Numbered from the stretch's first letter, positions 6,853-15,061 are shown. The stretch: DNA of 23,068 bases from Pseudomonadota bacterium (GCA_023458595.1 JAEWYT010000141.1:1-23068); one strand, 5' to 3'. Numbers and translations are program-made. Notes: generated by a model from the sequence alone, not told the origin.

Positions 6853-8556
6853 TTACTCCCAGGGCGGCATCTGCTCGTCGTCGGCATCGTCGATTGCGAA
6901 GGTCATCGCCTCCGGCAGCCACGTGCGGGCACCCTCGTGGTCGTCACGCTGGAAGTACCGCACAAGCGCGGTGACCATCTCGGCCTTCTTCCAGCCCTTC
7001 AGGTCGCCGGTGACGGCGACGGCACCACTGTCCTTGGCGATCTGGATGAGCTGCGCGCTGGTACGCTTCGACAGGAAGGTCTCGTCGGGCCTCCAGTGGT
7101 CCACCATATCGACTCCGAGGTCGTTGGCCACCGCGTTGAACAAGCTCCCACGCCGATCGACCCGGTCCATCGACTGCTGACCGAAGGTGAGCGCCACCAG
7201 AGTGGCAAGCACCTGATCGAGCTCGGTATCGGACAAGGCTTTCACTGCTTCGTAGAGGACGATCTCATCCTTCGCGGCGTGCAGGGCGCGCTCGAAGGGC
7301 GTGCGGTAGTAGCTGGGAGCACCAGCCTCATCGAACTGAAGCAACGTCGTCAGGTTTTCCGCTTCCCGCTCTAGCTGGACCAGGGATGTCGGCTGATCAG
7401 GCTCCTCCGAGAAGTGTGTCAGCGCCGGATGAACCTTCGCCTTCAGGCTTTCATCGAGCCCGTTCAGCATCTGAACGATCGCGATCTCCTTCGCCTTGCG
7501 GGCATTGGCCGTTACAGCCTCCTGCACGGCGAGCGTCTTGTGCGCGGCGATGTAGCGGCACATGGGCGCGGAGTATTCCGGCTTCGGCTTGGGGGCCGCG
7601 GGCGCATCCTCGGAACCTTCGGCGGATGTGTCGATGGCCTTCCGCTTGAGACGCCCTTCGTGCACCTCGACGACGCCTGTCGGCTTGAAGTGAATGATCA
7701 CGCCAGCCGGTTCACCTTCGTCGGCCTTGTCGTATTGCCAGCTCGAGAAATGCCAGTCGGTGACGACCTCAACCCACAGGGCTGTTTCTCGATAGCCGTC
7801 TGCGAGTTCCTCGACGGCCTCGGCCTGGAGATGCTGGAACTGCTCGATGTCGTCGAAGTAAGTGGTTTCGTCGTCCTCAAACAGATCGTGACTGAATGTG
7901 CCCTCATAGCGGTCGATGGGGAAGATCGCTCGGGCCACGCAGACCTTGTCGTCGAGCATCATGCCGCGGATGTCGTCGGCAGAGTAGTGATAGGCGTTTT
8001 CCATCCACTGCAGCGCGCGGCGTTGTTCGTCGTGGGTGCCAATCGTGAGTGCCTCGGCAACAGCGAGCGAATCCCCCGCTCTCACGGCCTTCTTGGCCTC
8101 GTCGCACAGACTGGCCAGCGCCAGCCGCCGTTTGACGGTGGCGGGACTTACCCCGGCCTTCGCGGCAACGTCCTCGATGGCAACACCGTCGCGTACAAGC
8201 CCGGCGAACGCCTCGGCTTCGTCGATCGGATTGAGCTGCTCGCGCTGGACGTTCTCGACAGTAGCCAGACGCAAGGCGTCATCGTCTTTGAGCTTCGAGC
8301 GCACGTCGACCGGGACAGGGAAATCAGCGCCGATGTGGCCTTCATCCTTCAGCTTCGATAGTGCCAGGAACCGGCGATGTCCGGAGATGATTTCGTAGCG
8401 GTTGCCCCTGCGCTTCCTGACGACGAGGTTCTGCAAGAGGCCATCGGTCTGGATGGATTGCGCCAGCCCTTCGATCGTCGTTTCGTCGAACACCTTGCGC
8501 GGGTTCGCGCTGGGCGCGACAAGGCTGTTGAGCGGTATCGTCTGGATGTTGGTCAT
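6853..8556 (-). CDS. ParB/Spo0J-family nuclease-domain protein (large plasmid/ICE type)
   Basis: A 567-residue protein starting at ATG 8556 with GGAAAGGAC seven bases upstream. A longer frame upstream would run through the leader RNA. The N-terminal ParB domain (about 1-110) shows SANPRKVFD, then GHRRFLAL (59-66; the CTP-binding GxRR-type box) and ENVQREQLNPIDEA (101-114). A KorB/ParB-like helix-turn-helix follows (VEDVA-type; AAKAGVSPATVKRRLALA, about 130-148). The remaining 400 residues are an acidic, mostly helical region without a motif I recognise, longer than in chromosomal ParB. No ParA is encoded nearby, so this is probably an orphan ParB-like protein of mobile elements acting in maintenance or regulation. 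Its leader carries the structured RNA shared with ardC and the methyltransferase. Confidence 0.88.
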   Translation of the reverse strand: MTNIQTIPLNSLVAPSANPRKVFDETTIEGLAQSIQTDGLLQNLVVRKRRGNRYEIISGHRRFLALSKLKDEGHIGADFPVPVDVRSKLKDDDALRLATVENVQREQLNPIDEAEAFAGLVRDGVAIEDVAAKAGVSPATVKRRLALASLCDEAKKAVRAGDSLAVAEALTIGTHDEQRRALQWMENAYHYSADDIRGMMLDDKVCVARAIFPIDRYEGTFSHDLFEDDETTYFDDIEQFQHLQAEAVEELADGYRETALWVEVVTDWHFSSWQYDKADEGEPAGVIIHFKPTGVVEVHEGRLKRKAIDTSAEGSEDAPAAPKPKPEYSAPMCRYIAAHKTLAVQEAVTANARKAKEIAIVQMLNGLDESLKAKVHPALTHFSEEPDQPTSLVQLEREAENLTTLLQFDEAGAPSYYRTPFERALHAAKDEIVLYEAVKALSDTELDQVLATLVALTFGQQSMDRVDRRGSLFNAVANDLGVDMVDHWRPDETFLSKRTSAQLIQIAKDSGAVAVTGDLKGWKKAEMVTALVRYFQRDDHEGARTWLPEAMTFAIDDADDEQMPPWE

Positions 8557-8581
8557 GGTCTTGTCCTTTCCGTTTTGATGC

Positions 8582-8753
8582 GGCCGCCCCTTGCGGCCCG
8601 ACATGGACCGAAAGGGCATCGGCAAGGCCGGAACCGGCACCTACAGGGCCGGACGGAACGGGAGGACGGCAGGCGGGGTGTTTGTTGAAGCGTCAGCGCC
8701 CGCGAGGAATGACCGTCCGGTCAGGGGAAGAAACGCCACGACGCCGTTGCCGG
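8582..8753 (-). ncRNA. Structured leader RNA, copy 2 (radC-motif-like), upstream of parB-like gene
   Basis: On the minus strand, outer arms GGCGTTT and AAACACC (8731-8737 with 8677-8683; one C-A mismatch) enclose TTTCTTCCCC, a hairpin with stem TGACC/GGTCA and four-base loop (8710-8723), TTCCTCGCG, an extra small hairpin and CAACAAA. The conserved GGCCCT...GGTTCCGG segment follows (8625-8651). A hairpin GGCCGC/GCGGCC (8582-8587 with 8593-8598) lies next to the ribosome site, as in copy 1. Block order and loop size are kept while stem bases change. Confidence 0.65.
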
Positions 8754-8904
8754 GTATGGCGACGATGCCAGGGCCATAGCTGGCGGGCCATTTGGCGGCC
8801 GATTTTGGACGAGACAAGTCGGTGTCCGATTGACTTCGATCTCTATCGACCATGAGTTGCAGCCGATGCGACATCACGGCAGGATGGCGGCCTGGGGGAT
8901 AGGC

Positions 8905-9762
8905 ATGAAGTTTGGCTTCCGCACTCCAAGTCCGCGCAAGCGCCTGGCGGCGCGCACGTCCGTCAAACGGATGGTGCGGCACAATCTCGGCCTCAAGGCT
9001 CCGCGGGGCTACGGCTGGCTCACGAACCCGAAGAAGGCCGCGTACAACCGCGTCTACAGCCGGACAACCCGGAACACGGGCTGTCTGGTGATGCTCGGCT
9101 TGGCGGCCGGAGTTACCGCCCTCCTCGTCGGCCTCGGGCTGTCGCTGGCGCAGGGACGTATAGAAGTACACGGACCGGCCTCGGTTACGGATGGCGACAC
9201 ACTGTCGATCGGCGATGTGACCATCCGGCTGTACGGTATCGATGCGCCGGAATACGGCCAGGCCTGTGCTGCCGAAGGCGGCGGCACATGGCGCTGCGGC
9301 GAGAAAGCGACTGATCGCCTTGTCGAGCTTACGGCCAGCCACGAAGCTATTTGCGTCGGTAGTGCATTCGATGACTACGGTCGGCTGCTCGGAACCTGCA
9401 CCGTCGGCGGCACCGACATAAACGGCACACTGGTGAGCGAAGGCCTCGCATGGGCCTTCGTCCGCTATGCCACTGACTATGTGCCTCAGGAGAGAGAGGC
9501 CAAGGCTGCGAATCTCGGCATCTGGCGCGCGCCGACACAGACGGCGTGGGACTATCGCGCGGAACGCTGGAATATCGCCGAGCAGGAGTCTCCGAACGGA
9601 TGCCCGATCAAAGGCAACATCTCATCCAACGGCAAGATCTATCATCCGCCTTGGAGCCCTTGGTACAGCCGCACGAAAATTTCGGTCGAGAAAGGCGAGC
9701 GCTGGTTCTGTTCGGAGAAGGAAGCCATTGAGGCCGGATGGCGCGCACCGAAGTGGCGCTGA
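8905..9762 (+). CDS. Membrane-anchored staphylococcal nuclease (thermonuclease) domain protein
   Basis: A 285-residue protein; I chose ATG 8905 (GGGGGATAGG upstream) over an earlier in-frame ATG at 8830. Parts in order: a basic N-terminal domain (1-55, many Arg/Lys); one membrane span (about 60-82, LVMLGLAAGVTALLVGLGLSL); an SNase fold (about 88-205) with D98, R108, D113, E116 (IRLYGIDAPE) and R160 (DDYGRLLG) at the positions of the known Ca2+/catalytic residues; and a C-terminal Cys/Trp-rich module (NGCPIKGNIS...YHPPWSPWY) like those seen after alphaproteobacterial SNase domains. The catalytic part should face the periplasm, where it could degrade DNA or serve DNA transfer. It is divergent from the parB-like gene. 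Confidence 0.85.
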   Translation: MKFGFRTPSPRKRLAARTSVKRMVRHNLGLKAPRGYGWLTNPKKAAYNRVYSRTTRNTGCLVMLGLAAGVTALLVGLGLSLAQGRIEVHGPASVTDGDTLSIGDVTIRLYGIDAPEYGQACAAEGGGTWRCGEKATDRLVELTASHEAICVGSAFDDYGRLLGTCTVGGTDINGTLVSEGLAWAFVRYATDYVPQEREAKAANLGIWRAPTQTAWDYRAERWNIAEQESPNGCPIKGNISSNGKIYHPPWSPWYSRTKISVEKGERWFCSEKEAIEAGWRAPKWR

Positions 9763-9872
9763 ACGCTAGGAGCAATCGGCGCGATGCCAGCTATTCCAAA
9801 GCACGAATATCGGGAAAACCGGACACGACGTGCCCATCCCAGAGCGATTGCAGCAGGACTCAGACGCCGTGT

Positions 9873-10436
9873 CTATTCGCGCGTTTGTGTGGCAATCGCC
9901 TTCTCCAAGGTCCGCGGATGCACACCAAATTGTTTCGCCAACTCTTCGGCGGTTGCCCTCCCCTGATCAATCGCGCTTCGTGCCTCGGCAATCTGCTCCT
10001 CGGTGAGAGACTTCGGTCGGCCAATGTGCGCGCCTCGCTCGCGGGCGGCGCGCATCCCGGCACGCGTGCGTTCAGAAATGAGTCCCCGCTCGAACTCGGC
10101 AAGTGCCGCCATCATATGGAAGAAGAACCGACCGTTTGCGGTAGTAGTGTCGATCGCCTCGGACAACGACCGGAACTCCACGTCCCGCTTCCTCAGGTCG
10201 TTGATGATCTTCACCAGGTGGGCGAGCGACCGCCCCAGCCGGTCAAGTCTCCAAACCGCCAGCTCATCCCCCGGAGACAGGGCCTTCAACGCCCGGTCCA
10301 GTCCCGGCCGGCGCACCGCGCCGCCGGATACCCCTTTGTCCGTGAAGACCCTCTCGCATCCTGCCCGTTCCAGTGCCCGGAGCTGCATATCCAAGTGTTG
10401 CTCGTCGGTGGAGACGCGCGCGTAGCCGATTCTCAT
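9873..10436 (-). CDS. Serine recombinase (resolvase/invertase family)
   Basis: A 187-residue small serine recombinase. MRIGYARVSTDEQ places the nucleophile at S9. The conserved DKGVSGG, LAVWRLDRLGRS and FxxMAALAEFERGLISERT segments complete the catalytic domain and long E helix, and the C-terminal helix-turn-helix is about 145-185 (TAEELAKQFGVHPRTLEKAI). I chose ATG 10436 because the MRIGYARVS start is universal; the longer upstream frame is unsupported. It resembles Tn3-type resolvases and Hin-like invertases in size. No transposase of a Tn3 element is near, so it could act as a multimer resolution system for the island, or on inverted sites I could not identify. A short palindrome AGGAATGTTCCT (10562-10573) lies upstream. 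Confidence 0.92.
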   Translation of the reverse strand: MRIGYARVSTDEQHLDMQLRALERAGCERVFTDKGVSGGAVRRPGLDRALKALSPGDELAVWRLDRLGRSLAHLVKIINDLRKRDVEFRSLSEAIDTTTANGRFFFHMMAALAEFERGLISERTRAGMRAARERGAHIGRPKSLTEEQIAEARSAIDQGRATAEELAKQFGVHPRTLEKAIATQTRE

Positions 10437-10693
10437 GATTTCCGTATTTCCGTAGCGGCGCGGTTCCGTGGGAGCACAACGCCTTGATTCCGGGCGCCTT
10501 TTGTTTGCACCCCTTTTGCCGCACCGCTTGACGAAAGGGTTCCCTTCCGCCGCCGGCATGCAGGAATGTTCCTTAGCCGACAGAATTGAGCGATTTCGGC
10601 ACTTTACCGTTTGGAGTATAGTACCACGTCTTATTTGGCACAAAGGAACCTTTTCTCCCTTTCGGATCGTTTCTTCTTGCTCCGGAGGGAGAT

Positions 10694-11140
10694 ATGCAAA
10701 CCACAGAGAACGCACCAGGCGGTGAATACAAGAGCCGCCGCTATACCTTGCTCGACAATGGAAGCGTCGAAGCCGACACACTGGCCGGTTTCAAGACGTT
10801 TCCGTCGCTCGACGACTTCAAGGCCTATGTGAGTGCCCCCGGCACTTCCGCGGCCGGGAGCGATACCAACGGCTTTCTGTCACCGTCAGCCAAGATCGTG
10901 ACGGGCCTCGTCTTGGTTGCCGCCGCAGCTGCTTCCTACTTCCTGTACTTCGACGCCGAGCACCAACGCATCCTCAACGTGTCCGCCTCACCGATGGGGG
11001 CGATCTTCGCCCACGACCCGGAAGGCCGACTGACGACGGCTGTCCGCAACATCCGGCTGGTTCAGGGCGCGCACCTCGTCGTTGGCCTGCTCGGCCTCGG
11101 CCTCGCCGCGTCGGGTCTGTTGGCCATCAACCGAAAGTGA
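10694..11140 (+). CDS. Small membrane protein, function unknown
   Basis: A 148-residue protein with a strong ribosome site (GGAGGGAG) before ATG 10694. The N-terminal 65 residues are soluble and polar, with a YTLLDNGSVEADT and FPSLDDFKAYV segment that looks like a small folded domain. Two membrane spans follow (about 74-92, KIVTGLVLVAAAAASYFLYF; and about 126-145, LVVGLLGLGLAASGLLAI). I recognise no family. It is first in a plus-strand run of four genes, all encoding small membrane or exported proteins. TATAGT at 10617-10622 may be the -10 of their promoter, but the -35 is poor. Confidence 0.65.
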   Translation: MQTTENAPGGEYKSRRYTLLDNGSVEADTLAGFKTFPSLDDFKAYVSAPGTSAAGSDTNGFLSPSAKIVTGLVLVAAAAASYFLYFDAEHQRILNVSASPMGAIFAHDPEGRLTTAVRNIRLVQGAHLVVGLLGLGLAASGLLAINRK

Positions 11141-11201
11141 TTCTAGCGGCCGTCTCGGCTTGTGACGGCCGGCCTTCCCCTCTTCCCTGAAAGGACATCC
11201 C

Positions 11202-11480
11202 ATGTCGGATACCTCGACAACCGCCTCGGCGGGCCGGTTCGCCGGCCTCGTCGGCAAGGGCTGGCTCTGCCTGCTGATTGGCTGGGCCATCATCCTGTTC
11301 GTGCCCGTGCCATTGATCCCGATGATCGTGTGGGGGCCGCTGATGCTGGCGAGCCTGTTTCTCGCCGTCATCGGTATGCAGCGTGGCGAGAAGGGTCTGG
11401 TGCTTCTGCTCACGCTGCTGATTGGTACACCCATCGTCTTCATCGCCGGGGTCGCCTTCGCGGCGTGGGTGCATTCATGA
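11202..11480 (+). CDS. Small two-span membrane protein
   Basis: A 92-residue hydrophobic protein preceded by GAAAGGAC. Spans lie at about 18-48 (WLCLLIGWAIILF... with a Pro-rich bend VPVPLIP) and 63-88. It has no catalytic motif. Its stop overlaps the start of the next gene in an ATGA arrangement, so the two are translationally coupled. Function unknown. Confidence 0.65.
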   Translation: MSDTSTTASAGRFAGLVGKGWLCLLIGWAIILFVPVPLIPMIVWGPLMLASLFLAVIGMQRGEKGLVLLLTLLIGTPIVFIAGVAFAAWVHS

Positions 11481-11992
11481 GGCAGCCCATCGCGCGAATG
11501 GCGATCGCCTCCCTCATCCTCGTTGCGGGCGCATTCCCAACGCCCGCCTCGGCCCAACAGGACCCCGGTGAAAAGGCCTACAGCGACCTGCTCTCCCGGC
11601 TGCTCCCCGGCGCCTCCGGCGACGAGGACATTTTCGAGATGATCGGCATGTCGCCGGACGAGTTGGGCGAACGGGCCTTGCGCTGCTATTGGCTGGACGG
11701 CCGTTTTCGCGTGGCGCGTCCACTGGAAGACGACAATCCTGAGCTGAGTGCGAAGGTACTTGAACAGATGCAGTCTCGGGACCGTGCCGCCGGCGACGGG
11801 GGAACCGTTCTGGTCATCGACTGGAACGGTGGCATCCTGGGCACGCCGTACCGGTCCATCATCTCCGTGGTTGCGCGCGAGCGAGACAGCGGAGTTGAGC
11901 TCTACACACATGTTTCCAAATCAGAGATCCCGCCCCTTGCCGACTGCTGGTCGGATGACCGTTGGGTCTCACTCGACCAGTTTAGGAAGTGA
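11477..11992 (+). CDS. Exported protein of unknown function
   Basis: A 171-residue protein whose ATG overlaps the preceding stop by four bases. A typical signal peptide (MRQPIARMAIASLILVAGAF...ASAQ, cleavage near 28) is followed by an acidic helical stretch and a beta-rich domain (TVLVIDWNGGILGTPYRSII, then ELYTHVSKSEIPP). Two cysteines (in RCYWLDG and ADCWSDD) may pair in the periplasm. I do not recognise the family. Coupling to both neighbours suggests a joint envelope role. Confidence 0.65.
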   Translation: MRQPIARMAIASLILVAGAFPTPASAQQDPGEKAYSDLLSRLLPGASGDEDIFEMIGMSPDELGERALRCYWLDGRFRVARPLEDDNPELSAKVLEQMQSRDRAAGDGGTVLVIDWNGGILGTPYRSIISVVARERDSGVELYTHVSKSEIPPLADCWSDDRWVSLDQFRK

Positions 11993-11994
11993 GC

Positions 11995-12486
11995 ATGATG
12001 CCCACGACCATCGCCCGCGCGTTGCTCGGGGCACTGCTCACCGCGGCGTTACTCGCGGGTGCCACGGCATCCGCCAGCCCGGTGGAAGCAGATGCCCTGC
12101 TCCTTTGCCTCCAGTCCGCGTACACCAACGACGCTCGCACGAACTGCATCGGCAGGGTCGCGAAGCCCTGCCTCGCCGAAGCCGAACACGTCGCCGGCGA
12201 CGTCATGCGCCTCGGTGCATCTGCCGCCTGTTATGACCGCGAGGCCACCGCCTGGGAGGCAGTCCTTCATCGCGCCGTTGCCGCTCGGCACGCTGATGAC
12301 CCGCTGATGATTGCCGGCCACATCGACCCGATCCTCAAGCGCTGGCACGCGCTTGCCGAGGTCAAATGCGGCTTGTTTCTTGAGCACCGCTCCTACGGCT
12401 ATGTCGGCCTTGAGCTCGCCGCGGAATGCCGCATGCGGGAGACCGCCGGGATGGCGCTGTTTGTCGGGTACGAGATGGACGGCTAA
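11995..12486 (+). CDS. Exported cysteine-containing protein, DUF1311/LprI-like
   Basis: A 163-residue protein starting at ATG 11995 (AGGAAG upstream), three bases after the previous stop. The signal peptide runs to about residue 26 (ATASAS). The mature part has regularly placed cysteines (LLLCLQ, TNCIGR, KPCLAE, AACYDREATAWE, VKCGLF, AECRMRETAGM). The pattern C-YDRE--AWE ... W----E-KC ... C-MR-TA resembles DUF1311, the family of LprI-type lysozyme inhibitors. The match is by eye and partial. It is the last gene of the envelope-protein run and is followed by a two-way terminator. Confidence 0.6.
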   Translation: MMPTTIARALLGALLTAALLAGATASASPVEADALLLCLQSAYTNDARTNCIGRVAKPCLAEAEHVAGDVMRLGASAACYDREATAWEAVLHRAVAARHADDPLMIAGHIDPILKRWHALAEVKCGLFLEHRSYGYVGLELAAECRMRETAGMALFVGYEMDG

Positions 12487-12510
12487 CAAGAGCCATCACT
12501 TTCGACGAAA

Positions 12511-12533
12511 ATGGCGGCCATCGGCCGCCGTTT
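12511..12533. terminator. Bidirectional terminator between converging genes
   Basis: Perfect 7-bp stem GGCGGCC / GGCCGCC with loop ATC (12513-12529). GTTTG follows on the plus strand and ATTTTCG on the minus strand, which suits the convergent exported-protein and methyltransferase genes. Confidence 0.7.
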
Positions 12534-12550
12534 GCCCTTCTAACCGCCGG

Positions 12551-13222
12551 TTATGCTGCTTCAGCTTTGGTGCCATTCGTCCGAAGTCGCGCGCAGGCCG
12601 TGCGGTAGTGTCTCCCGTCAAGTTCGATGCCGAGATAGTCGCGTCCAACATCCCGAGCGGCAACCAGCGTCGAGCCGGAGCCACAGAAGGGGTCAAGGAC
12701 CAGACCGCCCGGTTCGCAGAATGCCTTGATGAGTGGCGCGAGTACGCCGACCGGCTTTTGCGTCGGATGGAGGCGGTTACCGGTGTAACGCCAGTCGAGG
12801 ACGTCCGACAGTGGACATTCCGGTGCCTCCACCTCCCCTTTCGCCAGAAGGTACGCCTGCTCGTGCTGATGCCGCAGCAGGCTTACAGACGACGCATAGC
12901 GTTTGCGGAACACGAGATGACCGACCGGCCGAAATCCGGCTTCGCGCCAGGCTTCCATGAAGAGGTCAACCTTGTTCCAACCGTAGAAGCTTATGCAGAA
13001 GCCGCCCTCCTTGAGGACGCGATGCATTTCGGCGAAGGCGGGTTTGAGCCACCGCCCGTTGTTGTCGTTGGCGACAGTGCGTCCGCTGCGATCGCGGTAG
13101 CGGGTGATGTAGGGCGGATCGGTGAGGATGAAGTCAACGCTCCCGCATTCAAGCTCGCCCATACGGGTGATGCAGTTGCCTTTGAGGACTGTGTTGCGAT
13201 GTTCGGTGTTGATGTTTCCCAT
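12551..13222 (-). CDS. DNA N4/N6 methyltransferase, beta class, orphan
   Basis: A 223-residue enzyme with the catalytic motif IV DPPY at 35-38 before the SAM-binding motif I (LDPFCGSGST, 176-185), the order of beta-class amino-methyltransferases (CcrM/MboII-like). HPTQKPVG (152-159) is the typical motif X region. ATG 13222 has AAGGAG nine bases upstream. No restriction endonuclease gene is adjacent, so it probably protects the island or regulates it after entry, like plasmid-borne orphan methylases. Between motifs IV and I there is no large recognition domain, so specificity must sit in about residues 45-145. Its leader carries the third copy of the structured RNA. Confidence 0.92.
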   Translation of the reverse strand: MGNINTEHRNTVLKGNCITRMGELECGSVDFILTDPPYITRYRDRSGRTVANDNNGRWLKPAFAEMHRVLKEGGFCISFYGWNKVDLFMEAWREAGFRPVGHLVFRKRYASSVSLLRHQHEQAYLLAKGEVEAPECPLSDVLDWRYTGNRLHPTQKPVGVLAPLIKAFCEPGGLVLDPFCGSGSTLVAARDVGRDYLGIELDGRHYRTACARLRTNGTKAEAA

Positions 13223-13297
13223 GGCACTCCTTGGTTACGGATTGTGGGCGCCGCGCCTATCCCGGCCTGCCTGGTGAGCTGTGCCCGGCGGCGCGGG

Positions 13298-13408
13298 TCC
13301 CGGCCGGAACCCGAGAGGGCCGCACCGTGGATGGCGGGAGTACCGGTTTGTTGCTGCGCGAGGAGCCGAATGGCGGGGAAGAAACCGGCGCTGCCGATCA
13401 TTGCAGGT
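13298..13408 (-). ncRNA. Structured leader RNA, copy 3 (radC-motif-like), upstream of methyltransferase
   Basis: On the minus strand the outer stem CCGGTTT/AAACCGG (13382-13388 with 13343-13349) is perfect and uses other base pairs than copy 1. Inside are TTTCTTCCCC, a hairpin GCC/GGC with four-base loop (13365-13374; bases swapped relative to copy 1), CTCCTCGCG and CAACAAA. GGCCCTCTCGGGTTCCGG follows (13303-13320). The distance to the start codon is about 75 bases, again including a GC-rich inverted repeat near 13246-13256. Confidence 0.7.
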
Positions 13409-13691
13409 CGGGTGCGCCGCCGGAAAGTCCGCCAGCGTGGCAGGTTGCGAGACGGTGAGCGCCGCATTCAGCAAGAGAGACTGCAGAAATCAACAGTACC
13501 AGGTGCCGGCCAACCTCACGTGGTGATCTCGCAAAGCGCGCGAGAAGCCGAAGTAGATGCGAGCTCCACTCTCGGCCTATGGCGACTCTCACTGTCTGCG
13601 TTGCGAATGGCAGGAATGCGCCTCGGAGCCGACGTAGCAGCCCCGCTACAAAGCGGACCTTCGGCGGGGAGCGCCCCGTTGGTGCCGCACT
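13409..13691. other. Non-coding stretch without a recognised gene
   Basis: About 280 bases between the leader RNA and an IS256 remnant. All frames are short or are GC-driven shadows, with no ribosome site and no motif. There is a GC-rich inverted repeat around 13640-13670 (CCCCGC ... GCGGGG). I see no gene. Confidence 0.5.
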
Positions 13692-13960
13692 GATCACGTC
13701 CCTGGACATCGTGTGGATTGCGGTGTGACCGCCGACCTCGCCAAATCAGGACGGAAGCCTCAGCTGGCTGCACGAGCTGGCAGGTTTACTATGCGATTGC
13801 CACCCGAGGCCACGATGGCTTCCACCGTCATGTGGCGCGTGCGCAGCACGGCTCATTCGTCGTTCCGCAACGGCAGGACGGCGCCGATAAGGCGAGTGAT
13901 GGCAGCCTCGCTGGGGAAGATGCCAAGCACATCGTTGCCCCACTCGATCTCGCCCACCAC
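13692..13960 (-). pseudogene. Decayed 3' end of an IS256-family (mutator-type) transposase, copy A
   Basis: On the minus strand, GEIEWGNDVLGIFPSE, AAITRLIGAVL, NDE, then AVLRTRHMTVEAIV and a stop at 13760-13762. This follows the C-terminus of IS256-family transposases (GEIKRR-DVVGIFPNEAAI... NDEWAV.R.RYM). The Trp codon after NDE is TGA, and the frame upstream is lost, so it is dead. About 70 bases past the stop is CACACGATGTCCAGGGACG, matching a similar block at the end of copy B and taken as the IS terminus. Confidence 0.7.
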
Positions 13961-13994
13961 AGTGGCGAGTTTCGTTCAGCTTGGGCGGATTTGA

Positions 13995-14008
13995 TCGGCG
14001 ACAGCCGA
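13995..14008 (-). terminator. Weak hairpin after DUF1254 operon
   Basis: TCGGC/GCCGA, 5-bp stem with four-base loop, followed on the minus strand by TCAAAT, 15 bases past the stop codon. It is short; low confidence as a terminator. Confidence 0.3.
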
Positions 14009-14022
14009 CGTCAACGCACATA

Positions 14023-15048
14023 TCACTCTGCTGGACCTGCCTCGGGAAACTTCCAGGTTCCGTCCAGGATCTCCGCGTGCGGCCGGTAAAGGCGGACCAT
14101 GTAATTCCAACCCGCTACGGTCGGCAGGCAGTTCACGGAATCCTTGGTGCACCCGCCGAATTGGACGTCGACGGAGCCGTCCTTTTGCTTCTGGGCCGTG
14201 ATGACGTTCAACGAGTAGGCGTTGAGGTCGTTCGGCTCGAAATAGCCATCCGCATTGTAGACGCTGATCGACCAGAAGCCGTCAACGGGGACGTCTTTCA
14301 CGTTGAGCTTATAGACTGTCTTCCCATCGTTTTCCGGCGGGGTGACATTGAGGTAGAGCGCTTCGCTCGGAGGATTGGCTCCCCAGCCCATGGCAGCGCC
14401 GATCAGGAAGCGAACCGGATCGACATCCTCCTTGCTTCCGAACATGCGCTTTGTGTCGGGCAGCAATGTCGCCAGCGTCAGTAAGGCATCGCGCACCTTC
14501 TTCTGGGTGACATGGTCCCAATCAGGAATATCGAAGCTGCCGGTGGCCGGTTGGCTCGCGCCGATCGCGTCCTGCAGCAGGTGCACCTTCTTCACGTCTT
14601 CAGGGTCGGACGGGTCCACCAGCGTGCGGACGGCGACCGCGACGTAGCGGGTGCCTATGTCCTTCCTGGCAAGCGTGTACTCGCCCGGCTTGTAGTGGAC
14701 GCCATGGGTGTATTGGTCCTCGTCGAACACCTGCATCGACATGAACCGGTCGCCGGCTTCGGGCAGCGTGATCGTGACCGGACCAGCGTCGAGATCGAAT
14801 ACAGCCGACGAATAGAGCGTGTCCCGATTGAGTCGAATGACGGTCTGCTTGTCGATCGGCGCGGGCTCCCGCGTGTGGTCGAACTTGCCGAAGCCGCCAT
14901 TCTTGACGATTCCGGCAAAGTAGAGGTCCGACTCGGCGCGAACGAAGTTGTCGGTGGAGACCGGGATCGGAGCCGCAGGGCCGGCTTGGGCCGACACGGC
15001 GCCCGCAACGATCATCACCAATGCGGCAACGGCCTGTTTCGTGCTCAT
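14023..15048 (-). CDS. Exported DUF1254/DUF1214 protein (shorter paralogue)
   Basis: A 341-residue protein starting at ATG 15048, seven bases after a strong GGAGG; an earlier frame start (15084) lacks the signal peptide context. A signal peptide (MSTKQAVAALVMIVAGAVSAQA) leads into a DUF1254 region (RAESDLYFAG..., LNRDTLYSSAVFDL, about 25-130). The DUF1214 C-terminal half has VDGFWSISVYNADGYF and ends in WNYMVRLYRPHAEILDGTW. It parallels the upstream 473-residue protein but lacks about the first 70 residues of its DUF1254 region. These are periplasmic proteins of unknown function. The two genes are 13 bases apart and form an operon. Confidence 0.85.
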   Translation of the reverse strand: MSTKQAVAALVMIVAGAVSAQAGPAAPIPVSTDNFVRAESDLYFAGIVKNGGFGKFDHTREPAPIDKQTVIRLNRDTLYSSAVFDLDAGPVTITLPEAGDRFMSMQVFDEDQYTHGVHYKPGEYTLARKDIGTRYVAVAVRTLVDPSDPEDVKKVHLLQDAIGASQPATGSFDIPDWDHVTQKKVRDALLTLATLLPDTKRMFGSKEDVDPVRFLIGAAMGWGANPPSEALYLNVTPPENDGKTVYKLNVKDVPVDGFWSISVYNADGYFEPNDLNAYSLNVITAQKQKDGSVDVQFGGCTKDSVNCLPTVAGWNYMVRLYRPHAEILDGTWKFPEAGPAE

Positions 15049-15061
15049 CGTGGAGCCTCCT

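Noticed and set aside
7414..8361. 315-codon plus-strand open frame
   Set aside because: Antisense to the ParB-like gene, with no motif and no ribosome site.
10562..10573. AGGAATGTTCCT as a resolvase res subsite
   Set aside because: A single short palindrome. I could not find the several ordered subsites expected for a res region, so it stays a note only.
10988..11911. 307-codon minus-strand open frame
   Set aside because: Antisense to three coupled plus-strand genes that have signal peptides, membrane spans and ribosome sites.
12311..13693. 460-codon plus-strand open frame
   Set aside because: Covers the methyltransferase gene and its leader on the other strand. No domain is seen.
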